Made by a program: the position numbers and the translations under genes | DNA from: Candidatus Omnitrophota bacterium | GTDB taxonomy: Bacteria > Omnitrophota > Gorgyraeia > 2-01-FULL-45-10 | Reading direction: 5' to 3' | NCBI GenBank assembly: GCA_020057115.1 | Contig: JAGVGJ010000040.1 | Location: 1 to 43,215, forward strand | DNA length: 43,215 bases | Part shown: positions 23,703-33,517 of the stretch, in pieces | Numbering within the stretch: position 1 is the stretch's first letter | Layout: the number at the start of each line of letters is the position of its first letter | Notes under the pieces: model-generated | The model's database searches: none | Told to the model about the DNA's origin: nothing | The model's input: only the letters and a program-made list of their open reading frames with translations

Positions 23703-24562
23703 TCCTTTACTGGCTGTTTAAGCTGGGCTTCTTCATAGCGAACGCCCTCCCTCTAAAAGCTGCATACGCCGCGGCAGGGTATGTCGCGACCGCGCACTAC
23801 TATATCTCTCTCAAAGACCGCGGATCCGTGAAGAAGAATTTAAGGCATATCCTCGGGCCGGGGATCGGCGAAAAAGAGATTTCCGTAAAATCCAAAGAGG
23901 TGTTCGTCAACTTCGCGAAATACCTCGTAGACTTCTTTCGCTTCTCTTCGATCAACGAGGAGTATATGAAGAAGTTCGTTAAGGTGGACGGCCTTGAGCA
24001 TGTCGATAAAGGCCTCTCCTACGGTAAAGGTGTTATAATGCTCTCCGCGCACATAGGCAATTGGGAGCTGGGCGGACAGATCCTGTCGCTTCTGCGCAAT
24101 CCTCTCATGGCCGTTGTGTTGACCCACCAGAACAAGAAGATAAACGACCTATTCACCCGTCAGCGGTCCATGGCGAACATGAAGCCCGTGGAAATAGGGA
24201 TATCCTTAAGGAGCTGTTACAATGTCCTGAAAAAGAACGGCCTTTTGGCAGTTTTGGGAGACAGGGATTTCTCGAAAAATGGGTTTCGCATGTCTTTTTT
24301 CGGAAGGAAAGCCATGATACCTAAAGGGCCGGCCTCATTAAGCCGCAGGCTCGGATCCGCCATCGTGCCTTGTTTCATGATAAGAGAACCGGACGATACG
24401 TTTCGCCTCATAATGGATCCTCCGATACTGCCCGACCTCCATGAAGATGAGGAGACATCCATAAAGAAACTGACCGAGAAGTGCACATCCGTAATAGAAT
24501 CCTACGTCCGAAGATACCCGACGCAGTGGTACATCTTCAGGGAGATGTGGAATGGCGCCTAA
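23699..24562 (+). CDS. Lipid A biosynthesis-type acyltransferase (LpxL/HtrB family)
   Basis: Members of this family add a second acyl chain to lipid A precursors or related glycolipids at the inner membrane. The 287-residue product has a hydrophobic N-terminal anchor, the catalytic His-X4-Glu motif in LSAHIGNWELGGQ, GDRDFSKNG, and FFGRKAMIPKGPA, which are family features. It overlaps the preceding glycosyltransferase by four bases and the following one by 11, so all three are one unit. Whether the substrate is lipid A or a diacylglycerol glycolipid cannot be read from the sequence. Confidence 0.85.
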   Translation: MILYWLFKLGFFIANALPLKAAYAAAGYVATAHYYISLKDRGSVKKNLRHILGPGIGEKEISVKSKEVFVNFAKYLVDFFRFSSINEEYMKKFVKVDGLEHVDKGLSYGKGVIMLSAHIGNWELGGQILSLLRNPLMAVVLTHQNKKINDLFTRQRSMANMKPVEIGISLRSCYNVLKKNGLLAVLGDRDFSKNGFRMSFFGRKAMIPKGPASLSRRLGSAIVPCFMIREPDDTFRLIMDPPILPDLHEDEETSIKKLTEKCTSVIESYVRRYPTQWYIFREMWNGA

Positions 24563-25226
24563 ACACACCTGCGTCGTTATGCCTTCATTTAATGAGGCGA
24601 AGACCGTCGGCACAATAGTCGAGCGCCTGAAGAAGAGGGATTTCGCGGTCTATGTGGTAGATGACGGTTCGGCAGACGATACTGCCTCAAGAGCCGAAGG
24701 CGCAGGCGCGATCGTCATCAGGAACCCGAAGAACATGGGCAAGGGCGGCGCGCTCCGGGAAGGCTTCAAGAAAGCGCTCGAGGATGGCTTCGAATCGGTC
24801 CTTATCATGGACGGCGACGACCAGCATGATGTCGCCGATATCGCCCACATAATCAAGAAGATGAAAGATTCCCACGCAGACATGGTGGTGGGCAACAGGA
24901 TGCAGGACACCTCCCGCATGCCTATTGTCAGGATAGCCGTGAACCGCTTTATGTCCTGGCTTATATCCGTCATATCCGGACAGTATGTCCCTGACACCCA
25001 GTGCGGGTTCCGACTTATAAAGAGGGACCTGCTTCTCAAGATCAGGCTTGAATCCTCCAATTACGAGATCGAATCGGAGATGATAGTGAAGGCCGCAAGA
25101 GCCGGATTCAAGATCGAATCGACCGCCATAAAGACCGTTTATCAGGACGAGGTGAGCAGGATAAACCCTGTTATCGACACCTTGAGATTCATAAGGCTTA
25201 TGCTGAAACTTGCAGTGACCAGGTAG
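24552..25226 (+). CDS. Family 2 glycosyltransferase, dolichyl/polyprenyl-phosphate type
   Basis: The protein has the GT-A fold of DPM1-like transferases. It has VVMPSFNEAKTVG, VVDDGSADDT, the DXD-like LIMDGDDQHD and the acceptor-side GFRLIKRDLL. Enzymes of this type move a sugar from a nucleotide donor to polyprenyl phosphate or to a lipid. At 224 residues it has no added membrane domain. The start overlaps the acyltransferase gene by 11 bases. The context is envelope glycolipid synthesis; the donor and acceptor are unknown. Confidence 0.82.
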   Translation: MAPKHTCVVMPSFNEAKTVGTIVERLKKRDFAVYVVDDGSADDTASRAEGAGAIVIRNPKNMGKGGALREGFKKALEDGFESVLIMDGDDQHDVADIAHIIKKMKDSHADMVVGNRMQDTSRMPIVRIAVNRFMSWLISVISGQYVPDTQCGFRLIKRDLLLKIRLESSNYEIESEMIVKAARAGFKIESTAIKTVYQDEVSRINPVIDTLRFIRLMLKLAVTR

Positions 25227-25308
25227 GGCCTGGATCAGAAAGTCCTTGCTTTCATCATCATATCATATTAATATATTCAAGAATTTTCTTTAAACCTGGC
25301 CAAAAAAT

Positions 25309-27285
25309 ATGCCTAACATAGACCCAAGAATAACGGAACATGACATCTATCTCTTCAAAGAGGGGAGCCACTACAAGCTTTACTATAAGCTTGGAGCCCA
25401 TCCCGTCACGGTAGATGGCGTCAAAGGCACTTACTTCGCCGTATGGGCGCCGAACGCCAGACGCGTCACGGTCATCGGGAATTTTAACAACTGGAACAGT
25501 GACTCAAATCCCATGGACCTGCTCCAGGACGGCTCCGGCATATGGGAGAAGTTCATACCGGGAGTCGAACCGGGCGCCGCATATAAATATCATATAATCT
25601 CGAACTACAATAACTACCAGGTCGACAAGTCGGATCCGCTGGCTTTTTATGAAGAGACCCCGCCCAAGACATCTTCCGTGGTATGGGATCTTGATTATGA
25701 CTGGAAAGACAGCGAATGGATGAAGAAGCGCAAGAAGCACAATTCGCACGCTTCGCCGATATCGATATATGAAGTCCATCTCGGCTCCTGGAGGAGGATG
25801 CCGGAAGAGAATAACAGATGGCTTTCCTACAGGGAGATGGCGCCCCATCTCGCAAAGTACGTGAAGGAGATGGGATTCACCCATGTTGAGCTCATGCCCA
25901 TCATGGAGCACCCTTATTATCCTTCCTGGGGATACCAGACGGTAGGATACTTCGCGCCTACGAGCCGTTACGGGACCCCGCAGGACCTCATGTACCTCAT
26001 AGACTATCTGCACCAGAATGATATCGGAGTCCTCCTGGACTGGGTGCCTTCGCACTTTTCCCAGGATGGGCATGGCCTGGTCTATTTTGACGGCACGCAC
26101 CTCTACGAAGAGGCGGACCGCAAGAAGAGCTACCATCCGGACTGGAAGAGTTATATATTCAACTACGGCAGGCAAGAGGTCCAGGCATTCCTCATTTCAA
26201 GCGCGCTATTCTGGCTCGAATATTACCATATCGACGGGCTGAGGGTGGATGCGGTGGCGTCGATGCTCTATCTTGACTACTCCCGAAAGCACGGCGAATG
26301 GAATGCCAATAAGCATGGCGGCAGGGATAATCTTGAGGCGATATCATTCATCAAAAAGCTGAACGAGGTCATGTACAAGGAGTTCCCGAACATCCAGATG
26401 GTGGCCGAAGAATCTACCGCATGGCCCATGGTATCGCGTCCGACTTCGGCCGGCGGCCTCGGATTCGGGATAAAATGGAACATGGGATGGATGCATGACA
26501 CCCTGCAGTATATGTCCAAAGATCCGATACACAGGAAACATCACCATAACCAGCTCACTTTCGGGATGTGCTATGCGTTCACGGAGAATTTCATCCTGCC
26601 TTTCTCGCACGACGAGGTGGTCCATGGCAAGGGATCTCTTATCAACAAGATGCCCGGCGATGAATGGCAGAAGTTCGCCAACTTGAGGGCCCTGTTCGGC
26701 TACATGTTCGCTTATCCCGGCAAGAAACTCCTCTTTATGGGAATAGAGTTCGCTCAGAAAAAAGAGTGGAACCATGAAGTCAGCCTGGACTGGCACCTTC
26801 TGGAAGACCCGAAACATAAAGGGCTTCATGATCTGGTGCGCGATCTCCTGCACATTTACAAGAAAGAGCCTGCCCTGTACAAGCTCGACTTCGACCCTCT
26901 CGGATACGAATGGGTAGACTTCCATGACTGGCAGAACAGCGTCATCAGCTTCCTGCGAAAAGGCAAGAGGGAGAGCGACTTATATATGATAGTCTGCAAT
27001 TTTACGCCTATACCCAGGTCCAACTACAGGCTAGGCGTGCCGTTCGACGGCACATGGAGAGAGGTCTTGAATACCGACAACGCTATTTACGGAGGCAGCG
27101 GCGTTATGAACCCGAATCCTCTCGAGCCCGCCGCGCAGCAATCCCACGGCAGGCCTTATAGCCTTGAGCTAACGCTAGGGCCCCTATCTACCATATACAT
27201 CAAATACGAAGGCTCTAGGAACAGAAAGCGCAATGCCGAAAAAGCGGAGGACGGCGGAAATGGCGCGACTACCGGCAGCCAATAA
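25309..27285 (+). CDS. glgB: 1,4-alpha-glucan branching enzyme
   Basis: GlgB introduces alpha-1,6 branches into glycogen. The N-terminal CBM48 part shows [23 protein letters not shown]. The catalytic barrel has the nucleophile Asp314 in [11 protein letters not shown], the acid Glu in VAEEST at residues 367-368, and Asp435 in [12 protein letters not shown], with [13 protein letters not shown] and [17 protein letters not shown] in between. Length 658 fits the short-N form. There is no clear ribosome-binding site, and the 82 bases upstream (25227-25308) hold only an AT-rich patch that might be a promoter. Its end overlaps the next gene by 26 bases. Glycogen phosphorylase lies 8 kb downstream. 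Confidence 0.95.
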   Translation: MPNIDPRITEHDIYLFKEGSHYKLYYKLGAHPVTVDGVKGTYFAVWAPNARRVTVIGNFNNWNSDSNPMDLLQDGSGIWEKFIPGVEPGAAYKYHIISNYNNYQVDKSDPLAFYEETPPKTSSVVWDLDYDWKDSEWMKKRKKHNSHASPISIYEVHLGSWRRMPEENNRWLSYREMAPHLAKYVKEMGFTHVELMPIMEHPYYPSWGYQTVGYFAPTSRYGTPQDLMYLIDYLHQNDIGVLLDWVPSHFSQDGHGLVYFDGTHLYEEADRKKSYHPDWKSYIFNYGRQEVQAFLISSALFWLEYYHIDGLRVDAVASMLYLDYSRKHGEWNANKHGGRDNLEAISFIKKLNEVMYKEFPNIQMVAEESTAWPMVSRPTSAGGLGFGIKWNMGWMHDTLQYMSKDPIHRKHHHNQLTFGMCYAFTENFILPFSHDEVVHGKGSLINKMPGDEWQKFANLRALFGYMFAYPGKKLLFMGIEFAQKKEWNHEVSLDWHLLEDPKHKGLHDLVRDLLHIYKKEPALYKLDFDPLGYEWVDFHDWQNSVISFLRKGKRESDLYMIVCNFTPIPRSNYRLGVPFDGTWREVLNTDNAIYGGSGVMNPNPLEPAAQQSHGRPYSLELTLGPLSTIYIKYEGSRNRKRNAEKAEDGGNGATTGSQ

Positions 27286-28840
27286 TCGTCTTAAAGAGCT
27301 CCTTCCTATATTCATAATCATCATCCTCGGCTGTATCGTTTATTCCAATTCCTTGCATGGAGAATTCATATGGGACGACCTGCACCTGGTCAAGGACAAT
27401 GCCTACCTTGACAGCTGGTCGAACCTTGTGAATATCTTCAAAGGAAATATCGGCTCCGGAGCCAGGATAGAATATGACTCATATCGCCCGCTCCAGATAG
27501 TTACGTATCTTATTGACCGCGCTTTGTGGGGAAAGGGCGTCTTCGGATACCACCTGACAAGCGCCTTCCTGCATATCCTCGTCTCTCTTTTGATATATTG
27601 GCTCATCACCATACTCTTCAAGGATAATACCCTTGCTGCGCTTACGGCATGCCTATTCACGGTCCATCCTGTCCATGTCGAGGCCGTATCTTACATATCC
27701 GGAAGGGCGGATATCCTGGCTGCGCTTTTTATGCTCCTTTCCCTGATCCTTTATATCAAAGGATCGGATACAAAGAATCCATGGCCATATTTAGCGTCTG
27801 TATTGTCTTATGCGGCGGCAATATTGTCCCGCGAAAATAGCCTCATATTCCCGATCCTGATACTGCTCTACCATTACTCATTTAAAATAAGATTTCCATG
27901 GAAGAAGCTCGTACCGTATGTCGGGGTGATCACACTTTATGCTATAGCGCGGATATGGGTGCTCAATACATCCATGTCTGCCATACCATCCACGACATGC
28001 CTTGAGCGCATTCCGGGTTTTTTGATAGCAATGTGTAATTACATGCGCCTCTTAGTAGCTCCGGCAAATCTTCATATGGAGTACGGGAACACCGTCATGC
28101 ATTTCTCGGATCCGAAAGCATTTATCGGGCTTGTCATTATTATCGCGCTCATCACTCTGGCCATCATGAAACGTAAGGGCGACACCATTATATTCTTCTC
28201 CATAGGATGGTTCTTTGCCACGATAATGCCTTCATCCAACATCTATCCGATAAATGCCTACATGGCCGAGCATTGGCTATATCTGCCGTCCATCGGGTTT
28301 TTCCTCATAATCGCAAAGTATATACGGCATATAGACAAGAAAGGCCTGACGGTAATAGCCGTATCCATAAGCGCCGCCCTGATCGTATTTTATTCATATC
28401 TTACGATACGTCAAAATGATTATTGGAGAGACCCCATCCGGTTCTACAAGAGGACGCTATATTACGCTCCGGAGAGCCATAAATCCTGCTACAACCTTGC
28501 GATGATATATAAAGATGAGGGCAGGAATGATGAAGCGATAGAATTATTCACAAAGGCGATCAAGGCCAACCCTCGATACTCTGAAGCATATAACAACCTG
28601 GGAAGCCTGCATGGCTTTATGGGCAATTATGCTGCCGCCGAGTCCCTGTTCAAGAAGGCTATCGAGTTGAACCCTCGTTATGCCAGGGCATACAACAACA
28701 TGGCTAATGTATATATGCTCCGAGGCCACTACAAAGAAGCAATTAAATTCTACGAGAAAGCTCTCGAGTTCGATCCCAAGCAATCCGACACCCGCTATAA
28801 CCTTGATATCGCCTACGAAACGCTCCGCAAAAACCGTTAG
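27260..28840 (+). CDS. TMTC-like membrane protein with TPR domain
   Basis: The N-terminal 390 residues hold about ten hydrophobic segments and have [17 protein letters not shown] and [18 protein letters not shown], then [20 protein letters not shown], which are features of the TMTC/O-mannosyltransferase-like family. The last 120 residues are at least three TPR repeats ([40 protein letters not shown]). Members are thought to glycosylate secreted proteins. The ATG at 27260 has GGAGG nine bases upstream and is preferred to one at 27233. It overlaps glgB. Substrate is unknown. Confidence 0.8.
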   Translation: MARLPAANNRLKELLPIFIIIILGCIVYSNSLHGEFIWDDLHLVKDNAYLDSWSNLVNIFKGNIGSGARIEYDSYRPLQIVTYLIDRALWGKGVFGYHLTSAFLHILVSLLIYWLITILFKDNTLAALTACLFTVHPVHVEAVSYISGRADILAALFMLLSLILYIKGSDTKNPWPYLASVLSYAAAILSRENSLIFPILILLYHYSFKIRFPWKKLVPYVGVITLYAIARIWVLNTSMSAIPSTTCLERIPGFLIAMCNYMRLLVAPANLHMEYGNTVMHFSDPKAFIGLVIIIALITLAIMKRKGDTIIFFSIGWFFATIMPSSNIYPINAYMAEHWLYLPSIGFFLIIAKYIRHIDKKGLTVIAVSISAALIVFYSYLTIRQNDYWRDPIRFYKRTLYYAPESHKSCYNLAMIYKDEGRNDEAIELFTKAIKANPRYSEAYNNLGSLHGFMGNYAAAESLFKKAIELNPRYARAYNNMANVYMLRGHYKEAIKFYEKALEFDPKQSDTRYNLDIAYETLRKNR

Positions 28841-28905
28841 CGCGTCCATTCTAGAATCAGAATTTATCCCAGCGGGCCGACAGTCTTTCTAAAAGGAAAA
28901 TTCTA

Positions 28906-28934
28906 TTGACTTGTAGAAGCGATGCGGATATAAT
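28906..28934 (+). promoter_or_regulatory. Sigma70-type promoter of the btuB unit
   Basis: TTGACT and TATAAT are separated by exactly 17 bases, close to the sigma70 consensus. Transcription would start near 28941, just upstream of the first stem of the cobalamin riboswitch. Nothing else of note lies in the 65 bases between the TMTC stop and this site. Confidence 0.82.
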
Positions 28935-28957
28935 CATTTCGATCTTTGATACATTGA

Positions 28958-29133
28958 ACTATATGGGCGCCCGAGAGGGCTTAAAAGGGAATTCCGAATG
29001 CTTTAAAACGGAAACGGTCCCGCCGCTGTAGAGGATGACGAAATTCGACATTGGCCATTATCCCGCCGCATAGGGGATGAGAAGGCTCAGAAGAGTAGGA
29101 TGAATCCTTAGTCAGAAGACCTGCCTATATAGT
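28958..29133 (+). ncRNA. Cobalamin (B12) riboswitch
   Basis: The aptamer is bounded by an 11-bp P1 stem: bases 28958-28968 pair with 29123-29133. Inside are the conserved core segments GGGCTTAAAAGGGAA, GGTCCCGCCGCTGTA and, on the 3' side, the B12 box GTCAGAAGACCTGCC at 29111-29125. It lies downstream of a strong promoter and upstream of a terminator and a BtuB-like receptor. The expected effect is that adenosyl- or other cobalamin binding stops transcription of the receptor. Confidence 0.95.
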
Positions 29134-29188
29134 AATGACGCCAGAAGAGCGTCGATATATACGGGTTTAGTAGAACAGGGAACCAGCC

Positions 29189-29220
29189 TTTGACACACGT
29201 GTCAAAAGCCTTTTTATTTT
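29189..29220 (+). terminator. Riboswitch-controlled terminator
   Basis: TTTGACAC and GTGTCAAA make an 8-bp stem with a very short loop, followed by AGCC and a T-rich run ending four bases before the btuB ribosome-binding site (AGGAG). Together with the upstream aptamer this is the expression platform of the B12 riboswitch. A small hairpin (GACGC with GCGTC) at about 29137-29153 lies between and may belong to the alternative fold. Confidence 0.8.
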
Positions 29221-29231
29221 AGGAGACAGAA

Positions 29232-31256
29232 ATGAAGAAGTTTATAGTAATTATAATGGCGTGCGTCATTCTCGCGAGCGCGGCATGCGCCGAAGAAGAG
29301 AAGGTGCCTACTCAAAAGCTCGAGCCTATCGTAGTGACCCCCACGCGCGTCGAGGAGGATTCACTAAGCTATCCCGACAGCGCGAGCATCCTGAAATCTA
29401 CCAGGACCGTCCAGGTGATCGGCAAGGACGAGATAGAGAAGTCCGGCGCAAGGTCTGTGCCTGAGCTATTGAAGAGCCAGGTCGGCGTCCAGGTGCGCGA
29501 GTATATGGGCAATGGCAAGACCGCGCAGGTCGATGTGAGGGGTTTCGGCGAGACAGGTCAGCTAAATACTCTCGTCATGATAAACGGAAGGCGCACCAAC
29601 CAGATCGACCTGTCCGGGGCCGACTGGCTGCAGGTAGACATAGATTCCATTGAGAGGATAGAGATACTGCGCGGAGCGCAATCGGTTCTGTACGGCGACA
29701 ATGCCACGGGCGGCGTGATAAATATCATAACTAAAAAAGGCAAAGGGGCGAAACCCGAGATCGGTTTTAATTACGAGACGGGCAGTTATCATTACAATAA
29801 ATACAGCGGTTACAGTACGGCCGGCAGCGACTTCCTTGACTATTTCGTAAATATAAGCACTGCCGATTCAGACGGCTACAGGAATAACAGCGACCTGCAG
29901 AGGACCGATGTAAACGGCTCGCTTACCATGAAACCCGCAGAATATCTCGCCCTTAAGCTCGACGCCGGATATCACCAGGACTGGTACGGGTTGCCCGGCG
30001 CGGTCACGGATGTGCAGATAGACCGTAACGGCTGGCAAGCCGTCACCAAGCCTAATGACTGCGCAAAGACCCAGGATTATTATGTGATGCCGGGCTTTTC
30101 CTTAAAATATGACGGCAGCTGGGGCGATATCATCTTTACGAGCGATTTTCCGATGAGATCCAGGAGGGCGGCTTCATTATTCGACCAGACGACCTATTGG
30201 TACGAGCAGAACGATCACATAACGAGTTTCGGCTTCACGCCGCGGGTGGTGATCGAATCTACCATATTCAAGATGCCGAACAGGGCGATAATCGGCATGG
30301 ACATATACAACAACAAGTCTGAGCGTTCAAGCGGAGTATGGAGCGGCGGAAAAGACATAATGGTGATAAGACAGGGGACCGTAGGCCTTTATTTCTCCGA
30401 TACTCTCACCGTGACCGACAGGCTGACCGCAAACGGAGGATTCAGGACCGAGTGGGCAAATTACAAGTTCGACCAGGAAGCCCTGCTGGCTGGAGATGAT
30501 AACAAGAACTTCTCCGAGTATGCGTTCGACGCCGGGGTCGATTACAAATACAATGACTCCTCTTCAGTCTATGCCAATATCGCGCGCTCATATAGGTATC
30601 CGGCTGTAGACGAATGGTACCAACCGCTCTGGGCATTTTGGATATGGTCCGGAGGCGGCATCAATCTTGACATCGAACCTCAAACAGGGATAAACTACGA
30701 AGTAGGAGTGAGGGACAACACGATAAAATGGCTGAAGCTGGGCGCGGACTATTTTATCATGGATTCAAGGCACGAGCTGTTCTACGACCCGATAAATTTC
30801 ACGAACGCGATATACGACCACACCATGCGTAACGGCATAGAGCTTGAAGCCCATCTATTGCCGCAAAACATAAATAGCCTGGACCTCTTCGCCAAATACA
30901 CTTATGAAAAAGCGTTCTTCATAGGCAGCCATTTTGCGGGGAATGAGATACCGATGGTGCCGCAGCATAAGCTGACATGGGGGATATCCTATACCTTCAT
31001 GGACTCGGTCGACATCAACTATCTCTTCAATTTCGTCGGGCCCAGGTATTTCATAAGCGACCCGCTCAACCTCTCCAGAAGAATGAAACAATACATAACA
31101 AATGACATAAGGATGGCGTACCACAAGCACGGCTTCGAGGTATACGGCTCGCTCAATAATATCTTCGATTTCAAATACGCCGAGATAGGCTCTTACGGGC
31201 AATACTACCCCGCGAACGGTAGAAATTATGTAGTCGGCGTTAAATATAAATTTTAA
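29232..31256 (+). CDS. btuB: TonB-dependent outer-membrane receptor, BtuB-like
   Basis: The 674-residue protein starts with a signal peptide (residues 1-20), then a TonB box EPIVVTPTR at 31-39. A plug domain follows with VQVIGKDEIEKSGARSVPEL, VDVRGFGETG and ILRGAQSVLYGDNATGGVIN. The remainder alternates in the manner of a 22-strand barrel and ends VVGVKYKF, with the terminal aromatic residue required for barrel assembly. The cobalamin riboswitch upstream makes cobalamin or a precursor the likely ligand. A palindromic terminator follows, then tonB. Confidence 0.9.
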   Translation: MKKFIVIIMACVILASAACAEEEKVPTQKLEPIVVTPTRVEEDSLSYPDSASILKSTRTVQVIGKDEIEKSGARSVPELLKSQVGVQVREYMGNGKTAQVDVRGFGETGQLNTLVMINGRRTNQIDLSGADWLQVDIDSIERIEILRGAQSVLYGDNATGGVINIITKKGKGAKPEIGFNYETGSYHYNKYSGYSTAGSDFLDYFVNISTADSDGYRNNSDLQRTDVNGSLTMKPAEYLALKLDAGYHQDWYGLPGAVTDVQIDRNGWQAVTKPNDCAKTQDYYVMPGFSLKYDGSWGDIIFTSDFPMRSRRAASLFDQTTYWYEQNDHITSFGFTPRVVIESTIFKMPNRAIIGMDIYNNKSERSSGVWSGGKDIMVIRQGTVGLYFSDTLTVTDRLTANGGFRTEWANYKFDQEALLAGDDNKNFSEYAFDAGVDYKYNDSSSVYANIARSYRYPAVDEWYQPLWAFWIWSGGGINLDIEPQTGINYEVGVRDNTIKWLKLGADYFIMDSRHELFYDPINFTNAIYDHTMRNGIELEAHLLPQNINSLDLFAKYTYEKAFFIGSHFAGNEIPMVPQHKLTWGISYTFMDSVDINYLFNFVGPRYFISDPLNLSRRMKQYITNDIRMAYHKHGFEVYGSLNNIFDFKYAEIGSYGQYYPANGRNYVVGVKYKF

Positions 31257-31265
31257 TATCTCTTG

Positions 31266-31320
31266 TAATAGGGACAGCGACCGTTTTTCACAATAATAAA
31301 TGGTCGCTGTCCTTATTTTA
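31266..31320 (+). terminator. Long palindrome after btuB, probable terminator
   Basis: GGACAGCGACC at 31272-31282 and GGTCGCTGTCC at 31302-31312 form an 11-bp perfect stem; further T-rich and A-rich bases allow an imperfect inner extension around an AT-rich loop. TTATTTTA follows. It probably ends the btuB transcript. The form, a GC stem with a T-rich inner part, also resembles a small dispersed palindromic repeat, but only one copy is in the window. Confidence 0.7.
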
Positions 31321-31348
31321 TAGTATAATATCTTTAAAATAATACTAT
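31320..31348 (+). promoter_or_regulatory. TATAAT box and ATAGTAT dyad over the tonB start
   Basis: TATAAT lies at 31324-31329. ATAGTAT at 31320-31326 is matched by ATACTAT at 31342-31348, which reaches into the tonB start codon. No clear -35 box and no Shine-Dalgarno sequence are visible. The dyad could be an operator or a hairpin that hides the start. Evidence is limited to the symmetry itself. Confidence 0.4.
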
Positions 31349-31973
31349 GAAAAATAAAGCGTTCGGGAACGCACTGATATTATCGATTGCGCTGCACTTT
31401 CTGGTGATCACGCCACTGTATGGCTTTGTCATCTTTAAAGAAGCCATAGACATTAAGAAGCCGATGGTAGTGGACTATATCGCCGTAAAGGAGATGCCGA
31501 AGATGGAGGTTCGCAAGGCCAATGTCCAGGCCGCGGCCAAGGAAACCAAGAGAATAGAGCTTTCGAAGGATGTAGCCCAAAAGACCGCCGCCAAGAAGAC
31601 CGAGGCGAAAAAAGCCCCGTGCAAGATATCCCCCGCCAAATCGCGCATAGCTCAGAAGACCGAAGCCAAGATCAAGGCTACAAAAGACTATGTAAGCTAT
31701 TACCAGCTGATACGCGAAAAGATACGCAACCGCCTTAAGGACAACCACAGGACATACTATAGAGAGGGGGATGTACGGCTTATATTCACCTTAAAGAGCG
31801 ACGGCTCGCTCGCATCCGTAGAGGTCGACGAGCTCGGTTCTGTGAATAACCAGACATTGTTCGACATAGCTGTCAGGAGCGTGCGCGAGGCTGCGCCTTT
31901 TCCGCCATTCCCGAAGGCGCTATCGCTTCCGAAGATGTCTTTTGACCTTATGGTGACATTTAAAAAACGATAG
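31347..31973 (+). CDS. tonB: TonB-like energy transducer
   Basis: TonB passes proton-motive energy from ExbB-ExbD in the inner membrane to outer-membrane receptors. The product has an N-terminal membrane segment (residues about 8-28), a periplasmic linker rich in Lys, Ala, Thr and Glu, and a C-terminal TonB domain with YYREGDVRLIFTLKSDGSLA, then IAVRSVREAAPFPPFPKAL and the last strand FDLMVTFKKR. The linker lacks the Pro-rich repeats of E. coli TonB. Its place next to btuB suggests a dedicated partner. No exbB or exbD is in the window. Confidence 0.85.
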   Translation: MKNKAFGNALILSIALHFLVITPLYGFVIFKEAIDIKKPMVVDYIAVKEMPKMEVRKANVQAAAKETKRIELSKDVAQKTAAKKTEAKKAPCKISPAKSRIAQKTEAKIKATKDYVSYYQLIREKIRNRLKDNHRTYYREGDVRLIFTLKSDGSLASVEVDELGSVNNQTLFDIAVRSVREAAPFPPFPKALSLPKMSFDLMVTFKKR

Positions 31974-31996
31974 CGAAAGGAGTCCCCTTAAGCATC

Positions 31997-33469
31997 ATGA
32001 AACAGATACGCTTCGATTTCAATAATATGTTCGATTCAAGCGTCGGAAAGACGCACGGCGTCACGGCAAACGACCTTAAGGCGATGTCATGCCTTACGGC
32101 GAAAGCGGCGAGGCATCTCAAGAAGGTCTTCGCGAGCGAATCTTCGAGGATAAACATAGGATTGGAATGGACGCGCCTTCCGCTGCAGAATAAGTCCTTC
32201 GTCCGGGTCATACAGAAGGCCGGAGACGCGATCTCGCATAAATACGAAAATGTCATATCTCTGGGCATAGGCGGCTCGTATCTCGGATTAAAGGCTGCGC
32301 AGGACGCGCTGGCGAGCTCTTATTATAATGAATTCGCATCCTTGAGAGGCGGAAGGGCCAAGGTATATTTCGACGGCAATAACTTGGACCCAGATACGCT
32401 CTCGGTTCTCTTAAAGAACCTGAACCCGAAGAAGACCTTCGTGATAGTCATATCAAAATCCGGAGAGACGACTGAGACGAAGGCCGCCTTTGCGGTGATC
32501 GAGGCATGGCTGAAGAAGGGCGTCGGCAAGAATTACGGCCGCCAGATATTCGCCATAACCGATCCCAAGTCAGGCACACTGCGGCTGAAGGTAAATGCCG
32601 AGCAAGCTCGCGACACCATGTCATTAAGGAACCTGCCGGTATTAAAAGGCGTCGGCGGAAGATTTTCGGAGCTGAACATAGGGCTCCTGCATCTTGCCAT
32701 AATAGGGGTAGACATACAGGAGGTCCTTGAAGGCGCGGCTTATATGGCCAAAAAATGCTCATCCGAAGACATCTTTCAGAATCCAGCTTATCTATACGCA
32801 ACGCTACAGACCGCGCTTTATAAAAAGAAGGGCAAGCAGATCGCGATAATGATGCCTTTCTCGGAGAGGCTGAAATCTACCGCCGACTGGTATGTCCAGC
32901 TACTCGCCGAATCGACGGGCAAGAAGTTCGGCCGCGCCATCAGGGTAGCAGAGGACGGGACCGAGGTATGGGTGGCTAACAAAAAGAAGATAGTCAATGT
33001 CGGCCGCACTCCGGTCCCGAGCCGCGGGACAAATGACCTGCACTCCATACAGCAGAATAACATAGAGGGCGAGAATAACAAGACGGTAACCTTCATCCGC
33101 CTTGAGAAGTTTCCCCATGACATCAAGGTCACCGGGACCGGCGACTTTCTTGAAGGCAAATTCTATTCAAAGCTCCTTTCGATAGCTCAGGAGGCCACGG
33201 AATGGGCGCTCGTTAGAGAGTCGCGGCCTAACTGCACGATCATATTGCCCGAGATAAACCCGTATTATTGGGGGCAGCTCTTGTTCTTCTTTGAGATGGC
33301 CACCGCATTCGAAGGCGAGCTTCTCGACGTAAACGCTTTTGACCAGCCGGGAGTAGAGGGCTATAAGAACTACATGTATTACAAGCTGCGCAAGCCCGGA
33401 ATACCAAAGAATGTTTCGGAAGAGATAAAGAAGAATCCGCTCGTCAAGAAGACGAAGTATTTACTATAG
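31997..33469 (+). CDS. pgi: Glucose-6-phosphate isomerase
   Basis: The enzyme interconverts glucose-6-phosphate and fructose-6-phosphate. It has the two SIS domains: SLGIGGSYLGLKAAQDAL and VIVISKSGETTETKAAF in the first, and SRGTNDLHSIQQNNIEG with the catalytic His, and NPYYWGQLLFFFEMATAFEG plus QPGVEGYKNYMYY at the end. Length 490 fits the shorter bacterial form. AAGGAG lies some 15 bases before the ATG, a long spacing. It connects glycogen breakdown (glgP downstream) to glycolysis. Confidence 0.95.
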   Translation: MKQIRFDFNNMFDSSVGKTHGVTANDLKAMSCLTAKAARHLKKVFASESSRINIGLEWTRLPLQNKSFVRVIQKAGDAISHKYENVISLGIGGSYLGLKAAQDALASSYYNEFASLRGGRAKVYFDGNNLDPDTLSVLLKNLNPKKTFVIVISKSGETTETKAAFAVIEAWLKKGVGKNYGRQIFAITDPKSGTLRLKVNAEQARDTMSLRNLPVLKGVGGRFSELNIGLLHLAIIGVDIQEVLEGAAYMAKKCSSEDIFQNPAYLYATLQTALYKKKGKQIAIMMPFSERLKSTADWYVQLLAESTGKKFGRAIRVAEDGTEVWVANKKKIVNVGRTPVPSRGTNDLHSIQQNNIEGENNKTVTFIRLEKFPHDIKVTGTGDFLEGKFYSKLLSIAQEATEWALVRESRPNCTIILPEINPYYWGQLLFFFEMATAFEGELLDVNAFDQPGVEGYKNYMYYKLRKPGIPKNVSEEIKKNPLVKKTKYLL

Positions 33470-33517
33470 ATGTGCGCGATAAGCGCGAACTTAAGCGTAA
33501 TGCATAAGGAGGATCAA

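Noticed and set aside
28841-28957. A tRNA or small coding gene upstream of the riboswitch
   Set aside because: No cloverleaf or convincing start and ribosome-binding site is visible; the segment contains only the promoter.
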